Assembly (NCBI RefSeq): GCF_012849095.1
Contig: NZ_CP051680.1
Span: forward strand, 5,941,001 to 6,005,000
Reading direction: 5' to 3'
Origin: Cohnella herbarum
GTDB lineage: Bacteria; Bacillota; Bacilli; Paenibacillales; Paenibacillaceae
Length of the DNA stretch: 64,000 nucleotides
The notes under the pieces were generated by a model that was given only the letters and a program-made list of their open reading frames with translations, was not told where the DNA came from and ran no database searches. Shown here in pieces: positions 44,548 to 54,561 of this stretch; position 1 is the first letter of the stretch; each line of letters begins with the position of its first letter. Position numbers and translations under genes: made by a program.

Positions 44548-45849
44548 ATGAAACCAGTAAAAGTCGTTATTATCGGGGCGGGAAGCGTATCCTTCGGACC
44601 GGGGTCGCTTCGGGATGCCATACAGAGCAAAGAAATGAAAGGGTCTACGTTAGTGCTGGTCGACCTAAACGAGGACAACCTGGCCCTCGTAACCCGGCTT
44701 GCGAAGCGAATGAACGAAGAAGCGGGCACGGGCCTATTGATCGAGAGTACTACGGATAGGAGGGCCGCGCTTCCCGAAGCGGATTTCGTCATTACTTCCG
44801 TAGCGATCAACCGCGACGAGCTGTGGAAGAAGGATTGGGAAATTCCGCGCAAGCACAATATCAAGCAGGTATTGGGCGAGAACGGCGGACCTGGAGGGTT
44901 GTCCCATGCCCTTCGCAATATCCCGATCATTCTGGATATTTGCAAGGATATGGAGGAGCTGTGCCCCGACGCTTATTTGATTAACTTTAGTAATCCGGAA
45001 AGCCGCATATGCATGGCGGTCAGCAAATACTCGAGCATCAAAACCGTCGGGCTATGCCATGGCGTAGCGATGGGACGCGATCGTATCGCGCAAATATTGG
45101 GGCGCCAAGGCTCGGAAATCGACGTCAAAGCGGCCGGCGTAAATCATCTCGTATGGGTAATGGACATTCGCGACAACGTTACGGGCGAAAATCTGTTTCC
45201 GATGTTCCGCGAAAGGGAAGCGGCTCTTAGCGAAGACGATCAAGGTTTATACGGCCATGATCCTCTGACGAGAGCGATGTTCCGTCACTTCGGCTTCTGG
45301 CCTTGCCCGACGGACGACCATATCGGAGAGTATTTGCCTTATGCCTGGGAGAAAGTCGGATATCACGGCTATGATTTCGCTAAGGCGAACGTCCATCGGG
45401 ACGATACGTGGAAAAAAATCAAGGGCATGGCCGACGGCGCCGAACCGCTCGGGGATTTGCTCACCGTTCCGTCCGGTGAAATCGCTTTCGACATTATTCA
45501 GGCGATAGCGGGAAACCGCAATGCGTACGCGCTCGCCGTGAACGTACCTAATAATGGAAGCATTACAAATTTACCGGCGGACGCGATCGTAGAAGTGCCG
45601 GCTTTAGTTAGCGGGTATGGCATTCAAGGTCTCACGATGGGGAAACTGCCGGACGGCATCGCTTCGCTGTGCCAGAAGCAAGTGGACATCCAACGGTTAA
45701 CGGTGGAAGCGGCCGTACATGGCGATCGTAAGCTGGCGTTGCAGGCGCTACTGATCGATCCCGTGGTAGACAGCTTGGAAGGAGCGGAGAAGATGCTAGA
45801 CGAACTGCTCTCCGTGCATGCCCCCTATTTGCCGCGTTTCAATAAATAG
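44548..45849 (+). CDS. Glycoside hydrolase family 4
   Basis: A 433-residue GH4 enzyme. This family cleaves glycosides by an NAD+- and Mn2+-dependent redox mechanism in the cytoplasm. Visible: N-terminal Rossmann motif VVIIGAGSVSFGPGS, the NFSNPES segment (Asn146, Asn149), metal site residues Cys170/His171 in GLCHGVAMG and His200 in GVNHLVW. GGGAG lies before the ATG, four bases after nagB. GH4 covers alpha- and beta-glucosides, phosphoglucosides and uronides; the subtype is not readable. With NagB and a ROK kinase the substrate may be an amino-sugar glycoside (inference). Confidence 0.9.
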   Translation: MKPVKVVIIGAGSVSFGPGSLRDAIQSKEMKGSTLVLVDLNEDNLALVTRLAKRMNEEAGTGLLIESTTDRRAALPEADFVITSVAINRDELWKKDWEIPRKHNIKQVLGENGGPGGLSHALRNIPIILDICKDMEELCPDAYLINFSNPESRICMAVSKYSSIKTVGLCHGVAMGRDRIAQILGRQGSEIDVKAAGVNHLVWVMDIRDNVTGENLFPMFREREAALSEDDQGLYGHDPLTRAMFRHFGFWPCPTDDHIGEYLPYAWEKVGYHGYDFAKANVHRDDTWKKIKGMADGAEPLGDLLTVPSGEIAFDIIQAIAGNRNAYALAVNVPNNGSITNLPADAIVEVPALVSGYGIQGLTMGKLPDGIASLCQKQVDIQRLTVEAAVHGDRKLALQALLIDPVVDSLEGAEKMLDELLSVHAPYLPRFNK

Positions 45850-45884
45850 CAAAGATCAGCTTTATATTACGGGGAGGGTTTGCC

Positions 45885-47204
45885 TTGAACATTGCTAAAA
45901 GGTATTTAACGCTGCTTGTTATTCTCGCTATTGCTGTACTCGCCGGTTGCGGCGGAGCGGGAAACTCGGACAGTAGTCCGTCCAAAGGTTCCGAAGGTAG
46001 CTCGAAGGAGAAGATCAAGCTAACGGTCACCTCGTCAATGACCGATGAGGCTCGCATGAAGCTCATGGACGAAACGATCAAAGTATTTAATAAGAAACGC
46101 CCGGACGTCGAAATCGAATTCAGCCCCAGCCCATGGTCGCAATACGCGCAAACGCTGAAATTGGCGTTTAGCAGCGATTCGGGTCAAGATGTCGTATACG
46201 TTGACGACAACATGCAGCAAATGCTCCAGAAAAACAATTATTTAATGGACATTACCGATGCCGTCAATAGCAAAGGTTGGGTCGACAAGCAGCTTCCCGG
46301 AGCGGTAGATTTCAATAATCTTCGCACGCCCGGCAAATACTACAGCGCAGGATTCATTATGGCGCCGGTCGTCGTGTACTATAACAAAAATATTTTCACC
46401 GAATTGGGAGTAACTCCGCCGAAAACGATGGATGAGTTTAACGGAATTCTGGAAAAAGCGAAAGCGGCCGGATATGTTCCGATGGAAAACGGCGGCTTGC
46501 AAAATTCTCCGCTCCTTTGGTCGATCTTTAACATGGTATTCGGGAAACTTCCTATGGACGATATCAAAAAGTTTTACTTCCAGGAGGGAGCGACTCCGGC
46601 GTTCGAACAAGCGTTCATCGATGCGCTGAAGCAAGCGAACGATTGGATCCAGAAAGGATATTTCCGTAAAGAGGATGCGTCTTTAGACGGCGCCTCGAAT
46701 TCGGTCAACTATGCCGCCGGCAAAACGGCAATGGTCGTAAGCGGCGATTGGGATTTAGGAGGGTACCAAGCGACGAACGTTCCGACAGGTATTTTCGCAT
46801 TCCCGCAAATCGACTCTAGCCTTCCGCAGACGATCGTGAACTCGGTCGACGGCGGATGGGCTTTGAACGCGAAGCTGTCGGAGGAAAAGAAACAAGCGGC
46901 TCTCGATTTCATCGACGTATTCATGGATCCGGAGGTCGTGAAGATGTGGGTCGAAGGCGGCTCTACGACGACGGTGAAGTTCGATAGTTCGACAGCCAGC
47001 TTATCCGATATGCAAAAAGAGTTAAATGAAGCGGTAAAAACGACGAGTATGGGCTTTTACCTCGATAACGCCGTTCCGGGTCTGCTCGACGTCATGATTA
47101 AGCAAACGCAAATGATGCAGTTCGGTCAATCGAGTCCGGAACAAGTATGGAATAACATCAATGCCGAGTATCAGAAGCTGGTCAAGGCGGCCAATGGCCA
47201 ATAA
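45885..47204 (+). CDS. Sugar-binding lipoprotein of an ABC importer
   Basis: A 439-residue extracellular solute-binding protein. TTG start 6 bases after GGGGAGGG. Signal peptide with lipobox LAGC (Cys22). The mature part shows IKLTVTSSMTDEARMKLMDE, SGQDVVYVDDNMQQML and AAGKTAMVVSGDWDLGG, typical of family 1 binding proteins. It is 35 bases after GH4 and 78 bases before its first permease, with a hairpin between. It should capture the glycoside that GH4 hydrolyses after import. Confidence 0.88.
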   Translation: MNIAKRYLTLLVILAIAVLAGCGGAGNSDSSPSKGSEGSSKEKIKLTVTSSMTDEARMKLMDETIKVFNKKRPDVEIEFSPSPWSQYAQTLKLAFSSDSGQDVVYVDDNMQQMLQKNNYLMDITDAVNSKGWVDKQLPGAVDFNNLRTPGKYYSAGFIMAPVVVYYNKNIFTELGVTPPKTMDEFNGILEKAKAAGYVPMENGGLQNSPLLWSIFNMVFGKLPMDDIKKFYFQEGATPAFEQAFIDALKQANDWIQKGYFRKEDASLDGASNSVNYAAGKTAMVVSGDWDLGGYQATNVPTGIFAFPQIDSSLPQTIVNSVDGGWALNAKLSEEKKQAALDFIDVFMDPEVVKMWVEGGSTTTVKFDSSTASLSDMQKELNEAVKTTSMGFYLDNAVPGLLDVMIKQTQMMQFGQSSPEQVWNNINAEYQKLVKAANGQ

Positions 47205-47220
47205 TAACGGAGGGAATCCG

Positions 47221-47255
47221 GACACCCGCCGGGCTGAAAGGCTCGGCGGGATGTC
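47221..47255 (+). promoter_or_regulatory. Hairpin between binding-protein and permease genes
   Basis: GACACCCGCCG pairs with CGGCGGGATGTC (one bulged A). No T-run follows, so it more likely protects the upstream message or attenuates partly. Same position as the hairpin in cassette 1. Confidence 0.6.
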
Positions 47256-47282
47256 GTATCCTCCTACAGCGGGGCGATCAAT

Positions 47283-48188
47283 ATGAAATCAGAATCGACG
47301 GCGCTAAGAAGGAAGTATGCCGAGAAAAACAATCCGATAGCTTATTTATTTTTGCTTCCGGCTTTCGTCTTGATTTTTTATTTTGTTTGTTGGCCGGCTA
47401 TCCAGACGTTGCAAATCAGTTTCACGAACTGGGACGGAATCAGCCCGAAGAAGTTCGTGGGGTTCAAAAACTATATCGATCTATTCACGAACGAACCGGT
47501 TTTCAGGGAAGCCATCAATAATACCGTAATGTGGGTAATCGGAGGATCGACCATCCCGGTATGGGCAGGTATCGTAATTGCCAACATTCTCGTTCGAGGC
47601 AAGATCCGCTATTCAAAGTGGTTTCAGATGGTATTTTTCATGCCGCAAGTCATTTCCGCCGTTATCGCCGCGGTCATCTGGAAATGGATTTACGATCCTT
47701 TGTTCGGGCCGCTTGCCACGATTCTCGATACGCTCGGCATAAGCCGGCCGGATGCCGGATGGCTCGGCAATCCCGATCTGGTCATGTATTCGCTGTTCGT
47801 CATTTTTTTATGGGGCAGTTTCGGTTATACGACGATGCTCTTTACCGCGGCCCTGCAAAGCGTCGACGCGCAGTTGTACGATGCATCCAAGATCGACGGG
47901 TGCGGGTCTTGGGGGCAATTCCGGCACGTGACCGTCCCCGGCCTCAATCAAACGATAACGACCGTCACCGTTCTGATGGCGATCGGTTCCTTCGGGGTGT
48001 TCGACCTCGTTATGGCAACGACCAAGGGCGGCCCGGGATACAGTTCGTACGTGATTTCCTACTATGTATACAATCAGGGCTTTATCGTTAACCGTGTAGG
48101 ATTCGCGGCTGCCGCATCGATCATGCTGACGATATTTATTCTGATCGTGGCCAGAACGATTATTTACTTCAGGGAAAGGAATCAATGA
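47283..48188 (+). CDS. Sugar ABC transporter permease (MalF type)
   Basis: A 301-residue permease: helix 1 IAYLFLLPAFVLIFYFVCWP, five further helices, and the C-terminal MATTKGGPGYSSYV. The docking loop reads SVDAQLYDASKIDGCGSWGQ, with Ser in place of the second Ala of the EAA motif. GGGG lies before the ATG. The stop overlaps the next permease start by four bases. Confidence 0.88.
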   Translation: MKSESTALRRKYAEKNNPIAYLFLLPAFVLIFYFVCWPAIQTLQISFTNWDGISPKKFVGFKNYIDLFTNEPVFREAINNTVMWVIGGSTIPVWAGIVIANILVRGKIRYSKWFQMVFFMPQVISAVIAAVIWKWIYDPLFGPLATILDTLGISRPDAGWLGNPDLVMYSLFVIFLWGSFGYTTMLFTAALQSVDAQLYDASKIDGCGSWGQFRHVTVPGLNQTITTVTVLMAIGSFGVFDLVMATTKGGPGYSSYVISYYVYNQGFIVNRVGFAAAASIMLTIFILIVARTIIYFRERNQ

Positions 48189-49027
48189 ACATGATGCTGC
48201 GTTCCTTGCTCCGTCGCCGATCCCTCGTCTACGTCTTGTTGGTATGCGCCGCGGTTTTGACGATTAGCCCGTTCGTTCTGGTTTTGTTTACGTCGCTCAA
48301 AACGATGGACGATATTCATCAGCGCGGACCGATGGCGCTCCCGGAAGTTTATCATTGGGAAAATTTCAAGGACATTTGGCAAGTCGGCAATTTCATCGGC
48401 TACTTCGAGAATAGCGTCATTGTAACGGTTGTCGTGGTCCTTTTCGTCGTCTTGCTGTCCTTGCTGGCGGCATATGCTTTCGCGTACTTGAGATTCGTAG
48501 GCAAAGGGCTTCTGTTTCTTGTCATTTTGCTAGGCTTGATGGTTCCGCTCGACCTCATCATCATTCCTTTGTTCCACAATCTTAAATCGATCGGGCTGTT
48601 GAACACCCGATGGGCCATTATTTTACCGCAAATCGCGCTCAGCATTCCGTTTTCGGTCTTCTTGCTGCGAGGCTTTATGAGAGATATTCCGTCAGCGCTG
48701 CTGGAATCGGCCCGAATCGATGGTTCGACCGAACTGAAAAATTTGATTTATATCATAATCCCGATGCTCTATCCGCCGCTCGTATCCGTTATCGTCTTTA
48801 ATTCGCTCGGTACATGGAACAATTTCATGCTGCCGACGATACTGATCCAACAGGATGAATTGCGGACTCTTCCGGTCGGACTGAATTATTTTCAAACGAA
48901 ATATACGATGGATTACACTAAGATCGCGACGGCAGCCGTTATTTCGGCTATCCCGACCCTTGTCGTATACATGATCTTTCAACGGAAAATTACGACGGGC
49001 ATGATGATGGGAGCTTTGAAAGAATAG
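48185..49027 (+). CDS. Sugar ABC transporter permease (MalG type)
   Basis: A 280-residue permease, helix 1 LVYVLLVCAAVLTISPFVLV. The docking loop DIPSALLESARIDGSTELKN is a variant EAA motif. Start overlaps the MalF-type stop (ATGA), with AAAGGA just upstream. It forms the channel with that gene product. As in the other two cassettes, no ATPase gene is present nearby. Confidence 0.88.
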   Translation: MNMMLRSLLRRRSLVYVLLVCAAVLTISPFVLVLFTSLKTMDDIHQRGPMALPEVYHWENFKDIWQVGNFIGYFENSVIVTVVVVLFVVLLSLLAAYAFAYLRFVGKGLLFLVILLGLMVPLDLIIIPLFHNLKSIGLLNTRWAIILPQIALSIPFSVFLLRGFMRDIPSALLESARIDGSTELKNLIYIIIPMLYPPLVSVIVFNSLGTWNNFMLPTILIQQDELRTLPVGLNYFQTKYTMDYTKIATAAVISAIPTLVVYMIFQRKITTGMMMGALKE

Positions 49028-49069
49028 CGGCCGAGTCGCTTTATGATTCCGAGACGGGGTGCTGCAAAG

Positions 49070-50164
49070 ATGGGGATTTGCAAGATTGGTTTGATCGGCT
49101 GCGGCAACATTAGCGCGATTTACTTGAAAAATCTAACTGCTTCCCGCGACGTGCAAGTGATCGGCTGCGCGGATATCGATTTGGATAAAGCCCGATCCCG
49201 GGCGGCGGAATTCGGAATACCGAAAGCCTGTTCGGTCGAAGAATTGTTGTCCGATCCCGACGTCGGACTGATCGTGAATTTGACGATCCCTCAATCCCAT
49301 GGCGATATTTGCCTGCGCGCCTTGGAAGCGGGAAAACACGTGTACGTCGAAAAACCTCTCGCCGTTCATCCGGAAGAAGGAGCCCGGGTTCTTGCGCTCG
49401 CGGAGGCTAAGGGTCTGCGGGTCGCCTGCGCGCCGGAAACGTTCCTTGGCGGAGGGATTCAAACTTGCCGCAAGCTCATCGATGACGGGGAGATCGGTCG
49501 ACCGGTCGCCGTTAACGCATTCATGATGGGGGAAGGCCCCGAGTCCTGGCATCCCGATCCTGCATTTTTCTACAAAGCCGGAGCCGGCCCGTTATTCGAT
49601 ATGGGGCCTTATTATTTGACGGCGATGATCTTCCTCTTAGGGGGCATTTCCCGCGTCACTTCGTCTGCGGCCACTCCGATTCCCAGCCGTCGAATTACAA
49701 GCGCGCCTAAGTCCGGGACGATGATCGAAGTAGAGACGCCCACTCATATCGCCGGCGTCCTGGACTTCGCTTCCGGCGCGGTGGCGACTTTGGTGACCAG
49801 TTTCGACATTCAGGGAGAGGCGGAACTGCCTTTCATCGAAATCTATGGAACCCAAGGGACGCTGCGGGTACCGGACCCGAACGGCTTCGGGGGAGAAGTC
49901 ACTGTGAGGTACGCGGGAAAGAAAGAGTGGGAGAGCGTTCCCCTTTCTTTCCGCTACGACGAGAACGAGCGGGGTGTCGGGGTTATCGACCTCGCCCGCG
50001 CGATTGCCGAAGGCCGCCCTCACCGGGCTAGCGGGCATATGGCGCTTCATGTGCTGGAAGCGATGCAAGGGCTGCTCGATTCGTCCGCCGAGGGCAGGCA
50101 CATCGTATTGTCGGAGTTTAAGGCCCGTCCCGAACCGATGCCGCAGGGCGGCTTTTCGGAATAG
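49070..50164 (+). CDS. Gfo/Idh/MocA family oxidoreductase
   Basis: A 364-residue NAD(P)-dependent dehydrogenase: N-terminal Rossmann fold KIGLIGCGNISAIYLKNL and the family signature EAGKHVYVEKPLAVHPEE, whose Lys acts in catalysis, then a mixed alpha/beta C-terminal domain. The frame opens at an ATG at 49043; I prefer the ATG at 49070 (MGICKIGLIG), where homologues begin, though the ribosome site is weak in both cases. Last gene of cassette 3, so it probably oxidises or reduces the imported sugar or its hydrolysis product. The substrate is unknown. Confidence 0.85.
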   Translation: MGICKIGLIGCGNISAIYLKNLTASRDVQVIGCADIDLDKARSRAAEFGIPKACSVEELLSDPDVGLIVNLTIPQSHGDICLRALEAGKHVYVEKPLAVHPEEGARVLALAEAKGLRVACAPETFLGGGIQTCRKLIDDGEIGRPVAVNAFMMGEGPESWHPDPAFFYKAGAGPLFDMGPYYLTAMIFLLGGISRVTSSAATPIPSRRITSAPKSGTMIEVETPTHIAGVLDFASGAVATLVTSFDIQGEAELPFIEIYGTQGTLRVPDPNGFGGEVTVRYAGKKEWESVPLSFRYDENERGVGVIDLARAIAEGRPHRASGHMALHVLEAMQGLLDSSAEGRHIVLSEFKARPEPMPQGGFSE

Positions 50165-50182
50165 ATTCGTATCAACACATAT

Positions 50183-50229
50183 GCGCTGCGGCACTTCGAT
50201 GAACTTCGATGCCGCAGCGCTTGCATTTT
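50183..50229 (+). terminator. Terminator of cassette 3
   Basis: GCGCTGCGGCA (50183-50193) pairs exactly with TGCCGCAGCGC (50210-50220), followed by TTGCATTTT. Confidence 0.8.
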
Positions 50230-50254
50230 CGATTAAAATACGGTTTACTGAAGG

Positions 50255-50282
50255 TTGACAGATTTACGTGAAGGTTTATACC
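50255..50282 (+). promoter_or_regulatory. Promoter of rpoE
   Basis: Perfect -35 TTGACA (50255-50260), then TATACC (50277-50282) after 16 bases, 30 bases before the rpoE start. Confidence 0.5.
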
Positions 50283-50311
50283 AGTTCACATAAAGAGAGG
50301 ATGGAAGTCAC

Positions 50312-50914
50312 GTGAGCGCCGACTACGTGCTAAAACTCGACTCCGAGAAAATTCGCGAGATGCCTATGGTTGACCTGGCATATGAATTGCTGAAGACAGC
50401 AAACACCCCTTTTTATTATCGCGATCTAATGATGGAAATCGCTAAGATGCGCGGACTTACAGAGGGCCAAGTGACGGACGTCATCGCTCAGCTGTATACG
50501 GAGATCAACATCGATGGACGCTTTGCTTGCGTAGGCGGCAACGTCTGGGGACTTAAGCGTTGGTATCCGGTCGAACGTTCCGATGATCCGATGAACGGCG
50601 GAGCGAAACGTCCTCGCATCATTAACGATGACGACGACGAGGACGATGACGACTTGTACGGCGAAGAAGAGGACAACGCGTCCGCGGATGACGAGACTTA
50701 CGATCTCTTCGACGAAGAGCGCGAAGAAGTCTTCGAAGAAGGCGAAGAAGCGGCCGAAGCCGACGAAGAGGTTCTCATCGAAGAAGATGACGACGCTGAA
50801 ATCGCGGAAGACCTCGATGCCAAGGACGACGACGATGAGGACGATTTCGACGACGAAGATGACGAAGACTTGGCCGATGACGAGGACGAAGACGAGGACG
50901 AAGACGATAAATAA
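50312..50914 (+). CDS. rpoE: RNA polymerase delta subunit RpoE
   Basis: A 200-residue subunit specific to Gram-positive RNA polymerase that raises specificity and recycling, often with HelD. The N-terminal folded domain (about 1-90) has MPMVDLAYELLKTA, the YTEINIDGRF segment and NVWGLKRWYP, as in Bacillus RpoE. From about residue 105 the chain is a disordered tail of almost only Asp and Glu. GTG start with GAGAGGATGG upstream. It precedes pyrG, as in Bacillus. The tail is encoded by a GA-rich, low-complexity stretch (50625-50914). Confidence 0.95.
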   Translation: MSADYVLKLDSEKIREMPMVDLAYELLKTANTPFYYRDLMMEIAKMRGLTEGQVTDVIAQLYTEINIDGRFACVGGNVWGLKRWYPVERSDDPMNGGAKRPRIINDDDDEDDDDLYGEEEDNASADDETYDLFDEEREEVFEEGEEAAEADEEVLIEEDDDAEIAEDLDAKDDDDEDDFDDEDDEDLADDEDEDEDEDDK

Positions 50915-50994
50915 GGCGTTGCCGTTTATGCTTGACGATTCAGAATGGATGTCATTTCGCTATCCATTTCCGAACCGACTCCGACATAAACGTT

Positions 50995-51026
50995 CCCCGC
51001 AATCTCTAATGGTTGCGGGATTCGTT
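50995..51026 (+). terminator. Terminator after rpoE
   Basis: CCCGCAA (50996-51002) pairs with TTGCGGG (51013-51019), followed by ATTCGTTT. The T-tract is broken by CG. Confidence 0.5.
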
Positions 51027-51031
51027 TATGC

Positions 51032-51060
51032 TTGACACCGCCGATTCGAGACGTTAAACT
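51032..51060 (+). promoter_or_regulatory. Promoter of pyrG with a GGGC start
   Basis: Perfect -35 TTGACA (51032-51037), 17 bases, TAAACT (51055-51060). Seven bases on comes GGGC (51068-51071), the natural start position. GGGC is the initial sequence needed for reiterative G addition at pyrG in Bacillus. Confidence 0.7.
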
Positions 51061-51067
51061 TATGCTT

Positions 51068-51145
51068 GGGCTTTAGAAGTGAGTGTTTCCATAGCATAGG
51101 AATTTAAAAAGTGCCCCCATTTATTGGGTGACACTTTTTTCTTTT
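51068..51145 (+). promoter_or_regulatory. CTP-sensing pyrG leader (attenuator)
   Basis: The transcript would start GGGCTTTAG and reach a terminator: AAAAAGTG (51106-51113) pairs with CACTTTTT (51132-51139), CCC with GGG inside, then TTCTTTTT. The 5' arm holds CCCCC (51114-51118). In Bacillus subtilis, low CTP stalls polymerase before the first C, extra Gs are added to the 5' end, and the G-run binds the C-rich arm and prevents termination. All the parts are present here. Confidence 0.75.
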
Positions 51146-51194
51146 TGTCCCCTGTTTCGTAAGGGGTAAAGCGTAAAAATGGTAACGATAATGA

Positions 51195-52838
<1,644 letters not shown>

Positions 52839-52880
52839 TTCGTTAAGCCGGGTTACTCATATCTACCAAAAGATCGAATC

Positions 52881-52914
52881 AAACCGTCGTAGCTTCTTGC
52901 CGCGACGGTTTTTG
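52881..52914 (+). terminator. Rho-independent terminator after pyrG
   Basis: AACCGTCG (52882-52889) pairs with CGACGGTT (52903-52910), followed by TTT and a further T-rich tract. Confidence 0.85.
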
Positions 52915-53002
52915 CTTTTCGCCTGAATATCCGCAAGGGGATGGGTTTTCGAGGGTAAACTTATAAAATTAAAGCTGCTTACATAATTTTTACATGGAAG
53001 GA

Positions 53003-53032
53003 GGAGGAATTTGCGCTTCTGGTCACGAATAA
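53003..53032 (+). promoter_or_regulatory. Sigma-H type promoter for spo0F
   Basis: GGAGGAATT fits the sigma-H -35 (RNAGGAWWW). After 12 bases comes CACGAATAA, close to RNNGAATWW. spo0F is sigma-H dependent in Bacillus. The AGGAGG could be mistaken for a ribosome site, but no start codon follows in range. Confidence 0.55.
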
Positions 53033-53062
53033 GGCTAGAATAGTGATCGGGGGGATGAGCTC

Positions 53063-53458
53063 TTGGATAAGAAGAGACTGTTGATTGTTGATGATCAAGT
53101 CGGTATCCGTATTTTATTACTCGAAGTTTTTGCCACCGAAGGCTACGATACCTTTCAAGCGGCGAACGGAAGAACGGCTTTGGAAATCGTAAGGAACCAT
53201 CGTCCCGACCTAGTGTTGCTAGATATGAAAATTCCCGGCATGGACGGCTTGGAGATTCTCAAGCAGATCAAAGAGTACGACCGTGGGATTAAAGTGATTA
53301 TGATGACCGCATACGGCGAGTTGGATATGATTAAAGAAGCAACCGATTTGGGAGCTTTGATGCATTTTACGAAACCGTTCGACATCGACGAGATGAGACT
53401 GGCCGTCAATATGCAGATGGGCGAAGGCTCGTCGTCCAGATCCGCAACCGGTTCTTAG
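53063..53458 (+). CDS. spo0F: Sporulation phosphorelay response regulator Spo0F
   Basis: A 131-residue single-domain receiver that takes phosphate from sensor kinases and passes it to Spo0B and then Spo0A. Acidic pocket D10/D11, phospho-acceptor Asp54 in [15 protein letters not shown], the [11 protein letters not shown] segment and the switch Lys in [10 protein letters not shown] closely match Bacillus Spo0F. There is no output domain; residues after 120 are a short Ser-rich tail. TTG start 8 bases after GGGGGG. Placement between pyrG and fbaA is as in Bacillus. Confidence 0.96.
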   Translation: MDKKRLLIVDDQVGIRILLLEVFATEGYDTFQAANGRTALEIVRNHRPDLVLLDMKIPGMDGLEILKQIKEYDRGIKVIMMTAYGELDMIKEATDLGALMHFTKPFDIDEMRLAVNMQMGEGSSSRSATGS

Positions 53459-53590
53459 CAGCGGCTCCATTAATAGGAGAGAGTTGGAAACATCCGTTCG
53501 GTTTACTTCGTAAAGTCATTTTGTGTTATAATAACGCAGTATGTACGATACGTGAGAAATCGAATGAAAACGCAGGAGGAATTGTACACT

Positions 53591-54445
53591 ATGCCATTAG
53601 TATCGATGTCCGAATTTTTACCGCAAGCCAAAGCAGGCAAATATGCAGTCGGTCAGTTTAATATGAACAACCTGGAGTTCGCTCAAGCGATCACGGATGC
53701 GGCGATCGAAGAAAACTCGCCGTTCATTTTCGGTGTCAGCGAAGGCGCTCTTAAGTACATGGGGATGGAATATACGGTTGCGATCGCTAAAGCGGCTGCC
53801 GAGAAATCCGGCCTTCCAATCGCCTTGCACTTAGATCACGGCAGCAATTTCGATATTGCGATGAAATGTATCCGCGCGGGCTTCTCTTCCGTTATGTTCG
53901 ACGGTTCGCATCACTCTTTCGAAGATAACATCCGTTTGACCAAAGAAGTCGTTAAAGCCGCTCATGCGATGGGCGTATCCGTTGAAGGTGAGCTCGGAAC
54001 AATCGGCGGCGTCGAAGACGATCTGAGCGTAGACGAAGCGGACGCATCGCTCGCTAAGCCTGAAGAAGCGATCCGTTTCTATGAAGAAACCGGCGTAGAT
54101 TGCTTGGCTATCGCGGTAGGTACGGCTCATGGAATGTACAAAGGCGAAGTGAAAATTCACTTCGATATTATTAAAGAAGTCGTTTCGAAAATTCCGGTAC
54201 CTATCGTTCTTCACGGTGGCTCCGGCGTTCCCGACGATATGATCCGCGAAGCGATTCTTGCCGGAGCGGGCAAAATCAACGTTAACACCGAGAACCAAGT
54301 CGCGTGCACGGCTGCAATTCGCCAAGTTCTTGGCAAAGATGCCGACGTCATCGATCCTCGTAAATACTTGACGCCTGCTCGCAATGCGATGAAGGCTGTC
54401 GTTCAAGAGAAAATCCGTCTGTTCGGAAGCAGCAACAAAGCGTAA
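53591..54445 (+). CDS. fbaA: Class II fructose-1,6-bisphosphate aldolase FbaA
   Basis: A 284-residue zinc aldolase of glycolysis and gluconeogenesis. Catalytic Asp82 and zinc ligand His83 in ALHLDHGSNFD, later ligands in VGTAHGMYKGE and IVLHGGSGVPDD. AGGAGGA ends 10 bases before the ATG at 53591 (MPLVSMSEF), which is also where Bacillus FbaA begins, so the longer open frame is leader. A TATAAT at 53527 may be its -10; its -35 is unclear. The hairpin terminator after it separates it from murA. Confidence 0.96.
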   Translation: MPLVSMSEFLPQAKAGKYAVGQFNMNNLEFAQAITDAAIEENSPFIFGVSEGALKYMGMEYTVAIAKAAAEKSGLPIALHLDHGSNFDIAMKCIRAGFSSVMFDGSHHSFEDNIRLTKEVVKAAHAMGVSVEGELGTIGGVEDDLSVDEADASLAKPEEAIRFYEETGVDCLAIAVGTAHGMYKGEVKIHFDIIKEVVSKIPVPIVLHGGSGVPDDMIREAILAGAGKINVNTENQVACTAAIRQVLGKDADVIDPRKYLTPARNAMKAVVQEKIRLFGSSNKA

Positions 54446-54476
54446 GCTGATTACAAATTTATTATCGAATGATACG

Positions 54477-54510
54477 CGGGAAAACGTCTTAAGGCGTTTT
54501 CCCGTTCCTT
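54477..54510 (+). terminator. Rho-independent terminator after fbaA
   Basis: CGGGAAAACG (54477-54486) pairs exactly with CGTTTTCCCG (54495-54504), followed by TTCCTT. Confidence 0.75.
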
Positions 54511-54561
54511 CATGTGTCGGTGAATTCCTCCGACAACAACACGAGGAGGAAGACAGCATTC

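Noticed and set aside
50625-50914. GA-rich low-complexity stretch as a separate repeat feature
   Set aside because: It simply encodes the Asp/Glu tail of RpoE, which is normal for the delta subunit.
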